This document shows positions 23,421 to 30,019 of a stretch of DNA of 30,596 nt, piece by piece (position 1 is the stretch's first letter; every line of letters begins with the position of its first letter). This stretch comes from DASQFY01 sp036397815 (lineage in GTDB: Bacteria > Chloroflexota > Limnocylindria > QHBO01), in contig DASWIE010000120.1 in the NCBI GenBank assembly GCA_036397815.1, positions 1-30,596 of the forward strand, written 5' to 3'. The translations under genes were made by a program, and so were the position numbers. The notes under the pieces were generated by a model. That model was not told the DNA's origin. It searched no databases and saw only the letters and a program-made list of their open reading frames with translations.

Positions 23421-23437
23421 GTCCGCAGGATTGTCAA
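23409..23437 (-). promoter_or_regulatory. Sigma-70-type promoter of the phasin-phaB-phaA series
   Basis: On the minus strand, -35 TTGACA (23432-23437) is a perfect consensus match, followed by 17 bases and -10 CATGAT (23409-23414, four of six matches). Transcription would start near 23402, leaving a leader of about 50 bases before the phasin ATG. The -10 box lies in the centre of the palindrome. Confidence 0.6.
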
Positions 23438-23467
23438 GCTCGAACCCGCGCAAGGTCGACCCGAGCC

Positions 23468-23863
23468 ATGTCCGACCGTCAAACCAAAGGCGCCAGCAGC
23501 TCCAGAAGCCAGGAGCCGATGCCGGGCTGGCCACCACGCGACATCCTTGCGCCATTCATCCTTCTGGCCGTGTCCCTGCAGCGAGCGCACGGCTACATGA
23601 TCGAGGATTCGCTACGAGCGCTCGGCCTCTTCGGGATCACGATGAGCACGTTGTATCGCACGCTCCGCCAGATGGAGAAGGACGGCTTCCTGGAGTCGAC
23701 CTGGGAGCCCGGGCCGACCGGCCCCGCGCGGCGGGTGTACACGATCACCGACGCCGGCCACGCGTGGCTCGACTCGTCGGCCGCGATGCTCAACACCTAT
23801 CGGGCTACCATCGACCGGTTCTTCGGTCTGTATGGCGGGCCCGGAGACCCGCCAACCCGATAA
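23468..23863 (+). CDS. PadR-family transcriptional regulator (PhaQ-like)
   Basis: 131 residues. The winged-helix core is visible: DILAPFILLAVSLQRAHGYM (residues 25-44), recognition helix SEDSLRAL-like stretch up to STLYRTLRQMEKDGFLES (60-77), and the wing GPARRVYTITDAGHAWL. A C-terminal helix (SSAAMLNTYRATIDRFFGLY) would form the dimer arm. In Bacillus the PadR-like PhaQ represses the phaPQ genes and senses PHB, and the setting here (divergent phasin, downstream PHA synthase) suits the same role. Start: ATG 23468 retains the whole conserved core; the frame also has an ATG at 23519, right before the core, and either could be used. Ribosome-binding site is weak at both. Confidence 0.87.
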   Translation: MSDRQTKGASSSRSQEPMPGWPPRDILAPFILLAVSLQRAHGYMIEDSLRALGLFGITMSTLYRTLRQMEKDGFLESTWEPGPTGPARRVYTITDAGHAWLDSSAAMLNTYRATIDRFFGLYGGPGDPPTR

Positions 23864-23890
23864 ACCGGCTGACGATAAGGAGGCGCGCAC

Positions 23891-24238
23891 ATGAGCAAGA
23901 CGGAGGAAGCGAGCCACTCCACCGACGCGTTCGAGATCTGGCGCCAGCTGTACGACGCCAACGAGCGGGCGTGGTCCGCCGCCCTCGAGCAGGCGATGGG
24001 CAGCCGCGAGTTCGGCGAATCGAGCGGGAAGCTGCTCGAAACCCTGCTCGCGGCCCAGAAATCAGTTCGCGAGAGCATGCGGACGTATCTCGAGACGATG
24101 AACGTGCCGACCCGCGAAGACATCGCCCGGCTCGGTGAGCTCGTAGTCGGGCTTGAGGAGAAGGTCGATCAACTCGGCGATCGGCTTGACGGCATCGAGG
24201 AGGCGCTTCGCGCAAAGCGCGCCAAGTCCGCCCAATGA
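23891..24238 (+). CDS. Short PhaE/PhaR-like PHA synthase subunit
   Basis: 115 residues, mostly helical. The C-terminal part N71-VPTREDIARLGELVVGLEE followed by a coiled coil (82-110) matches the ending of PhaE and PhaR proteins, where a [LM]N[LMV]PT-R-x-[DE] motif precedes a heptad helix. PhaE proteins are usually about 300 or more residues and PhaR about 200, so this is a very reduced form: only an N-terminal helix with YDANERAWSAALEQ, a middle helix and the terminal coil. The AAGGAGG site sits seven bases before the ATG. The phaC gene starts within its stop (ATGA, 24235-24238), which supports a stable 1:1 partner of the synthase. Confidence 0.8.
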   Translation: MSKTEEASHSTDAFEIWRQLYDANERAWSAALEQAMGSREFGESSGKLLETLLAAQKSVRESMRTYLETMNVPTREDIARLGELVVGLEEKVDQLGDRLDGIEEALRAKRAKSAQ

Positions 24239-25305
24239 CGACTTCAACCCGGGCAACGTGGCCAGATGCCGAGAGCCTCTGGTCGTCGAACGACCGCGCA
24301 CTCGAGATGGCGCGAGCCGTCCTCGGAGCGGCCGACGCTCCTGTCGGGCTGACCCCGAAGGAGCTGATCTGGCGCAAGAACAAGGCCCGCCTCTACCGTT
24401 ACGCTCGCCCCGGGCCCGCCACCCATCGGACGCCGGTCTTCCTCATCCTGCCGCTCATCAATCGGGCGTACATCCTCGATCTGCGCCCGGGAGCGAGCTT
24501 CGTCGAGTTCCTGGTGGGCGAGGGATTCGATGTTTTTCTCATCGATTGGGGAACGCCGGGCGACGAGGATCGAGCGCTGGACATCACGACCCTCGTGACC
24601 CGCTACCTGCCGCGTGCCGTGACAGCGATTCGGAAGGCGACCGGCAAGGACCAGGTGACCGCTCTGGGCTACTGCATCGGGGGCGCTCTGGCGACCTGCT
24701 TCGCCGCCCTCCATCCGGAGGTGACCCGCAACCTGGTGCTGCTGACCGCGCCGCTCGATTTCGCGGACGCCGGTCAGTTCGGTCGGATGACGGCCCGCGG
24801 CATCTTCCCGGTTGACCGGCTCACCGAAACCTTCCCAACAGTGCCGGGACAGGTGCCGGACATCGGCTCGAAGCTGCTCAACCCGATCGCGAACTACATG
24901 GGCACCTATCAACGTCTCTGGCAGAAGCTCGGGGATCCCGACTTCGACGTTCAGGGCTGGCAGGCGATGTACCGCTGGGTCAACGACAGCGTCCCGTTCG
25001 CGGGCGCGGCATTCCGCCAGTGGATCGTCGAGTTCTACCAGGAGAACCGCCTGGCTCGGGACATGCTCGAGATGGACGGGCGGCCAGTCCGCCTGGCCAG
25101 TATCCGATGCCCGGTCCTCAATATCGCCGCCAGCCGGGATCAGATCGCGCCGCGCGCGACAACGGGCATCGTCACAAACCGGGTTGGTAGCCGGGACGCA
25201 TCAGAGATCCTCATCGAGGGCGGCCATGTCGGGATCGTCGTAGGCCGAACGGCGAGCCAGAATCTCTGGCCACGGGTTGGCGCCTGGCTCAGCGAGCACG
25301 ACTGA
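24235..25305 (+). CDS. phaC: Poly(3-hydroxyalkanoate) synthase, class III/IV type
   Basis: 356 residues, the length of class III and IV PhaC (class I/II are ~560-600). Alpha/beta hydrolase fold with the lipase-box variant G145-Y-C147-I-G-G containing the nucleophile Cys147, the general base D302 (AASRDQIAP) and H331 (EGGHVGIVVG). Other family features: FLIDWGTPGDED, YRWVNDSVPFAGAAFRQWIV, and the LNPIANYMGTY segment. It polymerises (R)-3-hydroxybutyryl-CoA, releasing CoA, on the surface of growing granules. There is no own ribosome-binding site; translation is coupled to the PhaE-like gene by ATGA overlap. Whether it is class III or IV depends on the small partner, which is shorter than either. 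Confidence 0.96.
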   Translation: MTTSTRATWPDAESLWSSNDRALEMARAVLGAADAPVGLTPKELIWRKNKARLYRYARPGPATHRTPVFLILPLINRAYILDLRPGASFVEFLVGEGFDVFLIDWGTPGDEDRALDITTLVTRYLPRAVTAIRKATGKDQVTALGYCIGGALATCFAALHPEVTRNLVLLTAPLDFADAGQFGRMTARGIFPVDRLTETFPTVPGQVPDIGSKLLNPIANYMGTYQRLWQKLGDPDFDVQGWQAMYRWVNDSVPFAGAAFRQWIVEFYQENRLARDMLEMDGRPVRLASIRCPVLNIAASRDQIAPRATTGIVTNRVGSRDASEILIEGGHVGIVVGRTASQNLWPRVGAWLSEHD

Positions 25306-25390
25306 GAGAGCGGCTCAACTCGTGGCGCTGAGGGCGGACCTCGCCGGTCGATCGATCTGCCAGTTGGAAACGATCGGGGCGCGCCACCCG

Positions 25391-27331
25391 CTAGGTAATC
25401 CGGTACGGCCGCATCATCTCGTTGTCTTCGTGCTCGACGAGATGGCAATGCCAGACGTACAGTCCAGCGCGGTCATAGAGTGCTTTGACGCGCGTGACCT
25501 CTCCTGGGTAGGCGATGAACGTGTCCTTCAGGCCCGACTCCCACGTCTCCGGTCCGCGAGGTGCGCCGCCGAACGGCTCGCGGGCGAGCACCTCGAGCAG
25601 CACCTCGTGGATGTGGATCGGATGGGCGTCCTCGGTGAAGTTGTAGATCTCCCAGATCTCGACGGCTCCGAGCGCGACGTTCTCGGTGATCGGCGCATCC
25701 CACTCCAGGGGGTTGCCCGTGCCGTCGGGGTTGAGCGTGCCGAGCAGGGCGGCGATCGGCCCGTCGAAGCCAGGATGGGTGGACCCCAGCTCGTTGAGCG
25801 AGACCTGGCGGGTGAACGTCGGCGCGCCAGGCCTTGGCGGCGCGGGTAGCTGATCGGGGATCGCACTCGTGTCCGTCGTGGTCAGCGGTATGACGCTGAA
25901 CCTCATGACCTGGCCGGTTGTGGCTGGGTTCGCGGTGTCGAAGTCCCCGGGAGGCTCCCCTCCGCCGAACGGCTCGTCGGGACCCTCGTTGATGAGGTAG
26001 AGCGCCGTCCCAATCGGGAGACCGCTGAAATCGACGATGACGTCGGCGCGCTCAGCCGGCGCGATGAGCAATCGGTCGAGCTCGATCGGCGCCGGCAGGA
26101 ATCCACCCTCGGCTCCGATCTGCCGGAAGGGGAGCGCGGCCGACACCGGCCGTGCTGCCAGGGCGTCCGTCACCAGCTTCAGGATCAGGAATCGCCCGGT
26201 GCAGCCGTTGAGGATGCGGAACCGGTAGCGACGAGGCTCGACGGCGAGGGCAGGCCAGGTCTTTCCGTTCACGAGCATCGTGTTGCCGAAGAATTCCGGA
26301 TTCCATATCGGCGACACGTCGCTGTCGGGAATGTACGGTCCGCCGAACTCGTCGAAGAAGGCACGGCTATCCGGGTAGAAGAGGGAGCCATCGGTCGTGA
26401 ACGATCGGTCCTGGATGGCCAGTGGGATCTCGAAGTAGCGCGTGCCGGGCGGGTCGCCGAGCGCCGGCGCCGGCCCGGGAAGCAGGCCGGATTCGGTGTC
26501 GAAGGCGCCCCCGCGGAGCAGGTAGAAGCCAGCAGGGCCGGCGTACACGTTCAGGCGCGTCATGCCCAGGGTGTGGTCGTGATACCAGAGCGTTGACGCG
26601 GGCTGATCGTTGTCGTACTGGAACACGGCGTCGCCCGGCGTCCAGGCCTGGCCGTGGAGGGCCTGGAACTTGGTGCGGAAGGGCTGATAGTGGCTGCCGA
26701 CCCTCGCGAAGGTGTGCGGGATGTTCCGCGCGCGAGGCAGGTACCAGGCCTCGGCGAAGCCGTCGCTCTCGTCGCTGGTGTGGCCGCCATGGAGGTGGGT
26801 GACGATCGGCACCGGGCCGGTGTACGGACCTGGCGTCGAGCCGAACGAGGGACGGCCGTCGCGCCCGTGCTGACCTCCCGGCGGGTTGGCCCAGTGGAGG
26901 GTCGGATCGACCGGTAGCAGATGTGGCAGGTAATTGCCCTGTCCATCCACGAGGCCGTTGATCCACTTCGTCCGGACCGGCTGGCCCACCTCTGCCTCGA
27001 TGGTGAACGCCGGGTAGTTGAAGGTCCCCGGATGGGCGACGGACCCGTAGCTCCAGACGGTGGTGGCGGGCAGGCCCGCCGGCAGGATCTGCTGGCTGAA
27101 CTGGCGGACGCCGATCTCGTAATAGCGGACCGGCTGGCCATTCTCGGACAGCACCGACGTCATCGGCATCGCAGGCGGGATGACCAGCGGGGTCCCGTAC
27201 TTCGGGATCGCGGTCGGATCGAAGATGCCGCTCGCGGCTGCTGCTGAGGACGGCCATCGCCAGCGGACCGGCAGCGCGACCCCGACGCCAGCCAGGGCTC
27301 CTGCTTTGAGAAGCTGACGCCGGGTCAACAT
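25391..27331 (-). CDS. Tat-exported multicopper oxidase (CotA/bilirubin-oxidase-like)
   Basis: 646 residues. The N-terminus MLTRRQLLKAGALAGVGVAL carries a twin-arginine signal (T-R-R-Q-L-L-K) and hydrophobic core, so the enzyme is exported folded. Copper ligands of three cupredoxin domains are in place: H179-L-H181-G-G-H184, W-Y-H251-D-H253, H570-P-I-H573-I-H575 and H628-C629-H630-x3-H634-x4-M639, giving a type 1 site (H570, C629, H634, M639) and a trinuclear cluster. Insertions and overall length resemble spore-coat laccase CotA and bilirubin oxidase. It would oxidise phenolic compounds or metal ions such as Cu(I) or Mn(II) while reducing O2 to water. GGAGG lies a few bases upstream of the ATG. 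The hairpin directly before it overlaps that site. Confidence 0.94.
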   Translation of the reverse strand: MLTRRQLLKAGALAGVGVALPVRWRWPSSAAAASGIFDPTAIPKYGTPLVIPPAMPMTSVLSENGQPVRYYEIGVRQFSQQILPAGLPATTVWSYGSVAHPGTFNYPAFTIEAEVGQPVRTKWINGLVDGQGNYLPHLLPVDPTLHWANPPGGQHGRDGRPSFGSTPGPYTGPVPIVTHLHGGHTSDESDGFAEAWYLPRARNIPHTFARVGSHYQPFRTKFQALHGQAWTPGDAVFQYDNDQPASTLWYHDHTLGMTRLNVYAGPAGFYLLRGGAFDTESGLLPGPAPALGDPPGTRYFEIPLAIQDRSFTTDGSLFYPDSRAFFDEFGGPYIPDSDVSPIWNPEFFGNTMLVNGKTWPALAVEPRRYRFRILNGCTGRFLILKLVTDALAARPVSAALPFRQIGAEGGFLPAPIELDRLLIAPAERADVIVDFSGLPIGTALYLINEGPDEPFGGGEPPGDFDTANPATTGQVMRFSVIPLTTTDTSAIPDQLPAPPRPGAPTFTRQVSLNELGSTHPGFDGPIAALLGTLNPDGTGNPLEWDAPITENVALGAVEIWEIYNFTEDAHPIHIHEVLLEVLAREPFGGAPRGPETWESGLKDTFIAYPGEVTRVKALYDRAGLYVWHCHLVEHEDNEMMRPYRIT

Positions 27332-27340
27332 GGGATCCTC

Positions 27341-27377
27341 CTGCCGCAGTCCTGGCTTCGTTTACGAACCGCGGCAG
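27341..27377 (-). promoter_or_regulatory. Hairpin adjoining the multicopper oxidase ribosome-binding site
   Basis: CTGCCGC (27341-27347) pairs perfectly with GCGGCAG (27371-27377), and an inner stem TTCG (27357-27360) pairs with CGAA (27365-27368) around a TTTA loop, extended by GG/CC. On the minus-strand mRNA the 3' arm GCGGCAG runs straight into the GGAGG of the oxidase gene, so folding could limit access to the start or the element could be an operator. Confidence 0.45.
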
Positions 27378-27407
27378 CAGCGGAGACAGATTAACCGAGT
27401 GGCCCCT

Positions 27408-27857
27408 CTACCAACGAGGAATCTGGCGTAGCTCCGGCAGACTCGCGGGACGATGAGGGACCGCCCCCCGTGCCGGAGCGGTGGCGACCGCGGCCTCGAT
27501 TGCGGCCGCGAGGCCCGACTGGCCCTGCGGTCCGGGGGCCGGCGTCACCTGATGCGGTCCATCGGTCTGTACCCAATCGAGCATCATGCCGCCCGATGTC
27601 AGGACGACCGGCTTGTCAGGGTAGAGGTCTCGGAGGTCATCGATGAGCGCGCTCCTGCCGTCGCCGGAGGCCCAGATGTCATAGACGAGGACGTCGGCCC
27701 AGTCGACCTGCCAGCAGCCATCGCCACACATGACCGGACAGGGGTTGCCGCCGATCGGTCCGGCGCACTGCTGCACCTCGTACCCCGCGCGTCGCAGCTC
27801 GTCGACCTGGATGTCGGCAACGTCGACGTCGTGGTGGACCACGAGCACCCGTGTCAT
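27408..27857 (-). CDS. Cysteine-bearing receiver-like protein
   Basis: 149 residues. The first ~90 look like a response-regulator receiver fold: VLVVHHD (acidic pocket at D10), helix VADIQVDELRRAGYEV, strand ADVLVYD with D60 in the phosphoacceptor position, then a helix and KPVVLTSGG with the switch Ser/Thr. Between strand 2 and strand 3 is an insert CAGPIGGNPCPVMCGDGC with Cys31, Cys40, Cys44 and Cys48, which no receiver domain needs and which could bind a metal or a cluster. The conserved Lys after strand 5 is not seen. No output domain. The C-terminal ~50 residues are Pro/Ala-rich. AGGAGGC precedes the ATG. The multicopper oxidase lies 76 bases downstream on the same strand, so the pair may be co-expressed. 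Confidence 0.65.
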   Translation of the reverse strand: MTRVLVVHHDVDVADIQVDELRRAGYEVQQCAGPIGGNPCPVMCGDGCWQVDWADVLVYDIWASGDGRSALIDDLRDLYPDKPVVLTSGGMMLDWVQTDGPHQVTPAPGPQGQSGLAAAIEAAVATAPARGAVPHRPASLPELRQIPRW

Positions 27858-28028
27858 CGTGGTTGCCTCCTTTTCTCCCTAGGTGGCCCAATCCAATGCG
27901 CCGTCGGCATCCACCGGGGCGGCTTCGTGTTCCGGCGAGCATCAGCCCACCGCTGAGGCCAGGACAGAGTCGAACGGCACGTTGTTGGGGGCCGAAGGGT
28001 GTGAGGCCGGCGCGCACACCGGCGAGGT

Positions 28029-28044
28029 TGTGACTTCTGTCACG
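28029..28044 (+). promoter_or_regulatory. Crp/Fnr-type binding site upstream of arsR
   Basis: TGTGA-CTTCTG-TCACG: nine of the ten conserved arm bases of the TGTGA-N6-TCACA consensus, containing the perfect inverted repeat GTGAC-TTCT-GTCAC. It is centred about 65 bases before the ATG of the ArsR gene in the divergent intergenic region, a position suited to activation of the sulfur cassette or repression of the receiver-like gene. No complete Crp/Fnr regulator is encoded in the window. Confidence 0.4.
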
Positions 28045-28100
28045 CGCGAATGGGCCGGCCGGCACTCATCAGCGCGTGCGCATATGTCGATAGTCGGGCC

Positions 28101-28490
28101 ATGGACGAGATCACAATCCTCCAGGCCGAGGTCCTCAAGACGCTCGCCAGCCCGCGACGTATCGAGATCCTCCATGCGCTGGCCACGGGACCGATGAAGG
28201 TCGGGCGTCTCGCAAGGTCCCTTGGCGCCAGCCAGCCGAACGTGTCGCAGCACCTTGCCGTGCTGCGGGGCGCGGGCATTGTCGAGGCCGAACGCGAAGG
28301 TCGCGAGGTTCGCTACCGTCTCGCCGACCCCGACGTGATGATCGCCTGCGGCCTCATGCGAGCAGTACTCGAACGACGCCTCACACGACTGGGCGAACTC
28401 GCGACGGGCGGGACCGCGACAACCGGCCCGGCCACGCCTGCGGCGGCGCTAACGCCCACCTACCTCTCCAACCGCGAAGCTCCGAGGTGA
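28101..28490 (+). CDS. ArsR/SmtB-family transcriptional regulator
   Basis: 129 residues. The winged helix is visible as LKTLASPRRIEILHALATGP, recognition helix GASQPNVSQHLAVLRGAGIVEA and the wing EREGREVRYRLADPDV. The last ~35 residues are Ala/Thr/Pro-rich. Only one cysteine (C83, in MIACGLMRAV) is present; persulfide sensors of the SqrR/BigR type have two cysteines, so a disulfide/tetrasulfide switch in one subunit is not supported. An intersubunit or metal mode remains possible. It leads the sulfur cassette with seven bases to the next start and probably controls it. The ATG at 28101 was chosen over an earlier in-frame start at 28050, since homology begins right after it. Confidence 0.88.
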   Translation: MDEITILQAEVLKTLASPRRIEILHALATGPMKVGRLARSLGASQPNVSQHLAVLRGAGIVEAEREGREVRYRLADPDVMIACGLMRAVLERRLTRLGELATGGTATTGPATPAAALTPTYLSNREAPR

Positions 28491-28497
28491 CCGTGCG

Positions 28498-28911
28498 ATG
28501 GATGAGCCACTGAACCTGGTCCTGTTCTCCGGCACCGACGACAAGCTCCAGGCGGCGGCCGTGCTGACCGCCGGTGCCGCGGCGCTCGGCAAGCCGGTGA
28601 ACGTCTTTCTCCAGTACTGGGCCCTCGACGCCTTCCGGGCCGACCGGATCGCCGACGAGCATGGCCTCGCTCCCGAGGCCGGCGAGGACGGCCGGCTGGC
28701 CGTCGAGGCGCTCCGGGCCGCAGGTCAGGCCAGCTGGGCCGAGACCCTTCGCCAGGCCAAGGAGCTTGGCGGCGTCGACATCCAGGCCTGCTCGCTGTCC
28801 ATGGACCTGCTCCACCTCGACCCAACCGACCTCGACCCACTCGTCGACGGCGTAGAGGGCGTGACCGCCTTCTACCTCAATGCCGGCGAAGGCCAGGTTG
28901 TCTTCATCTAG
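28498..28911 (+). CDS. DsrE-family protein (DsrE/DsrF/DrsH-like)
   Basis: 137 residues. The strand LNLVLFSGTDDKLQAAAVL, with helix AAALGKPVNVFLQYWAL, and the segment VDIQACSLSMDLLHLD with Cys98 match the DsrE/F-like fold, in which a Cys at the start of a helix can receive a sulfane sulfur. The C-terminal VTAFYLNAGEGQVVFI is typical of the family. It is the first structural gene after the ArsR gene, and GAGGTGA overlapping the arsR stop serves as its ribosome-binding site. Predicted role: cytoplasmic carrier of persulfide sulfur along with the TusA proteins that follow. Confidence 0.85.
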   Translation: MDEPLNLVLFSGTDDKLQAAAVLTAGAAALGKPVNVFLQYWALDAFRADRIADEHGLAPEAGEDGRLAVEALRAAGQASWAETLRQAKELGGVDIQACSLSMDLLHLDPTDLDPLVDGVEGVTAFYLNAGEGQVVFI

Positions 28912-28932
28912 CCACCACAGGAGACCAATCCG

Positions 28933-29166
28933 ATGACGCTTCAGATCTTCCAACAGGTTGACGCTCGCGGCCTTTCATGCCCGATGCCGATCGTCAAGAC
29001 GGCGCAGGCGATCAAGGCCATTCCCTCAGGGAGCCTCATCGAGGTTCTCGCAACCGATCCCGGGTCCGTGAAGGACTTCGCGGCATGGTCGCGGACGACC
29101 GGCAACGAACTCGTCGAGCAGTCAGTCGACGACGGCGTGTACCGCTTCGTCCTGCGCCGAAAGTGA
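28933..29166 (+). CDS. tusA: TusA-family sulfur carrier
   Basis: 77 residues, the typical TusA size. Signature V-D-A-R-G-L-S-C16-P-M-P-I-V-K with the CPxP box whose Cys carries the persulfide, followed by the strand GSLIEVLATDPGSVKDFAAW and a short C-terminal strand YRFVLRRK. AGGAGA precedes the ATG. It sits between a DsrE-like and a DsrE2-like gene, the order expected for sulfur relay in cytoplasmic sulfur oxidation or thiolation. Since there are two TusA genes here, specialised rather than tRNA-modification duty is likely. Confidence 0.93.
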   Translation: MTLQIFQQVDARGLSCPMPIVKTAQAIKAIPSGSLIEVLATDPGSVKDFAAWSRTTGNELVEQSVDDGVYRFVLRRK

Positions 29167-29176
29167 GGTAACAGTC

Positions 29177-29740
29177 ATGACACAGACCATCGCGCGGCCG
29201 GCCGAGACCGCCGCAGTCCCGCTACCAGAGCCAGAGGTCGCCCCTCAGACCGATGGGGCCATCAAGACGAAGGAGCTGGTCATCGTCAACTGGTCCGGCG
29301 ACCTCGACAAGGTCTGGCCGGTCCTCATCCTGTCGTCCACCGCCGCGGCCAGTGGCCTGCGCTGCCGGGTCTTCGTCACGTTCTGGGGCCTGCTGCCGTT
29401 CGTGAAGGACCAGAAGCGGATCGTGGGCGAGAACTGGATGCAGAAGATGCTGACCCTGATGCAGCGTCCCGGCATCGACCACCTGAAGCTCAGCAAGATG
29501 AACTTCCTGGGGATGGGGCCCTGGATGATGGGCGTCCTCCGCAAGAAGTACAACATCGCCAGCCCGCGGGAGCTCCTCGAGGCTGCCACCGCCATGGGCG
29601 TGGAGTTCATTCCCTGCCAGATGACGATGGATATGTTCGGGCTCAAGCGCGAGGACCTCATCGACGAGATGGGCGAGCCCGCCGGCGCGGCGACGGCGAT
29701 CGAGATCATGACCGGGGCCGACGCCTCGCTGTTCATCTAG
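29177..29740 (+). CDS. DsrE2-like protein (DsrE/DsrF/DrsH-like family)
   Basis: 187 residues. A ~30-residue Pro/Glu-rich start is followed by LVIVNWSGDLDKVWPVLILS, then CRVFVTFWGLLPFVKD and a middle part rich in Met and Lys with SKMNFLGMGPWMMGVLRKK, typical of DsrE2 proteins. The conserved Cys147 lies in VEFIPCQMTMDMFGLKRED, the family signature in front of the last helices. Some DsrE2 proteins are membrane-associated; here only one weak hydrophobic stretch (about 45-75) is seen. Known gene clusters place DsrE2 with TusA and rhodanese in sulfane-sulfur transfer. GAGGT before the ATG gives the start. Confidence 0.88.
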   Translation: MTQTIARPAETAAVPLPEPEVAPQTDGAIKTKELVIVNWSGDLDKVWPVLILSSTAAASGLRCRVFVTFWGLLPFVKDQKRIVGENWMQKMLTLMQRPGIDHLKLSKMNFLGMGPWMMGVLRKKYNIASPRELLEAATAMGVEFIPCQMTMDMFGLKREDLIDEMGEPAGAATAIEIMTGADASLFI

Positions 29741-29755
29741 GAAGGATGTCTCGCC

Positions 29756-30007
29756 ATGACTGACACGTTCATCGCCCCGGCCGCCACGCTGACCGTGGAC
29801 GCACGGGGCAGCTTCTGCCCCGGACCCCTGATGGAGCTCATACGCGCGATCCGCGAGAGCGCGCCGGGCCAGGTCATCGCCGTCTACAGCTCCGACTCGG
29901 GCAGCAAGCTCGATATCCCGAAGTGGGTCGAGAAGGCGAACCACCGGCTGCTTGGTATCGAGACCCGCGACGGCTACGACGAGATCGTGGTCGAGAAGAC
30001 CCACTGA
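29756..30007 (+). CDS. Second TusA-family sulfur carrier
   Basis: 83 residues. D-A-R-G-S-F-C21-P-G-P-L-M-E-L keeps the CPxP box with a Gly in the middle, unlike the first TusA (CPMP). The strand PGQVIAVYSSDSGSKLDIPKW replaces the usual DPxxxxDI segment. Residues 1-12 form a short extension. The ribosome-binding site GGAAGG lies about ten bases upstream. Because it differs from its paralogue around the active Cys, the two may accept sulfur from different donors, which is inference. Confidence 0.9.
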   Translation: MTDTFIAPAATLTVDARGSFCPGPLMELIRAIRESAPGQVIAVYSSDSGSKLDIPKWVEKANHRLLGIETRDGYDEIVVEKTH

Positions 30008-30019
30008 GGAGGCCCGACC

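Noticed and set aside
25306..25390. Search for a bidirectional terminator between phaC and the multicopper oxidase
   Set aside because: Only short GATCGATC-type self-complementarity was found, with no stable stem or T-run.
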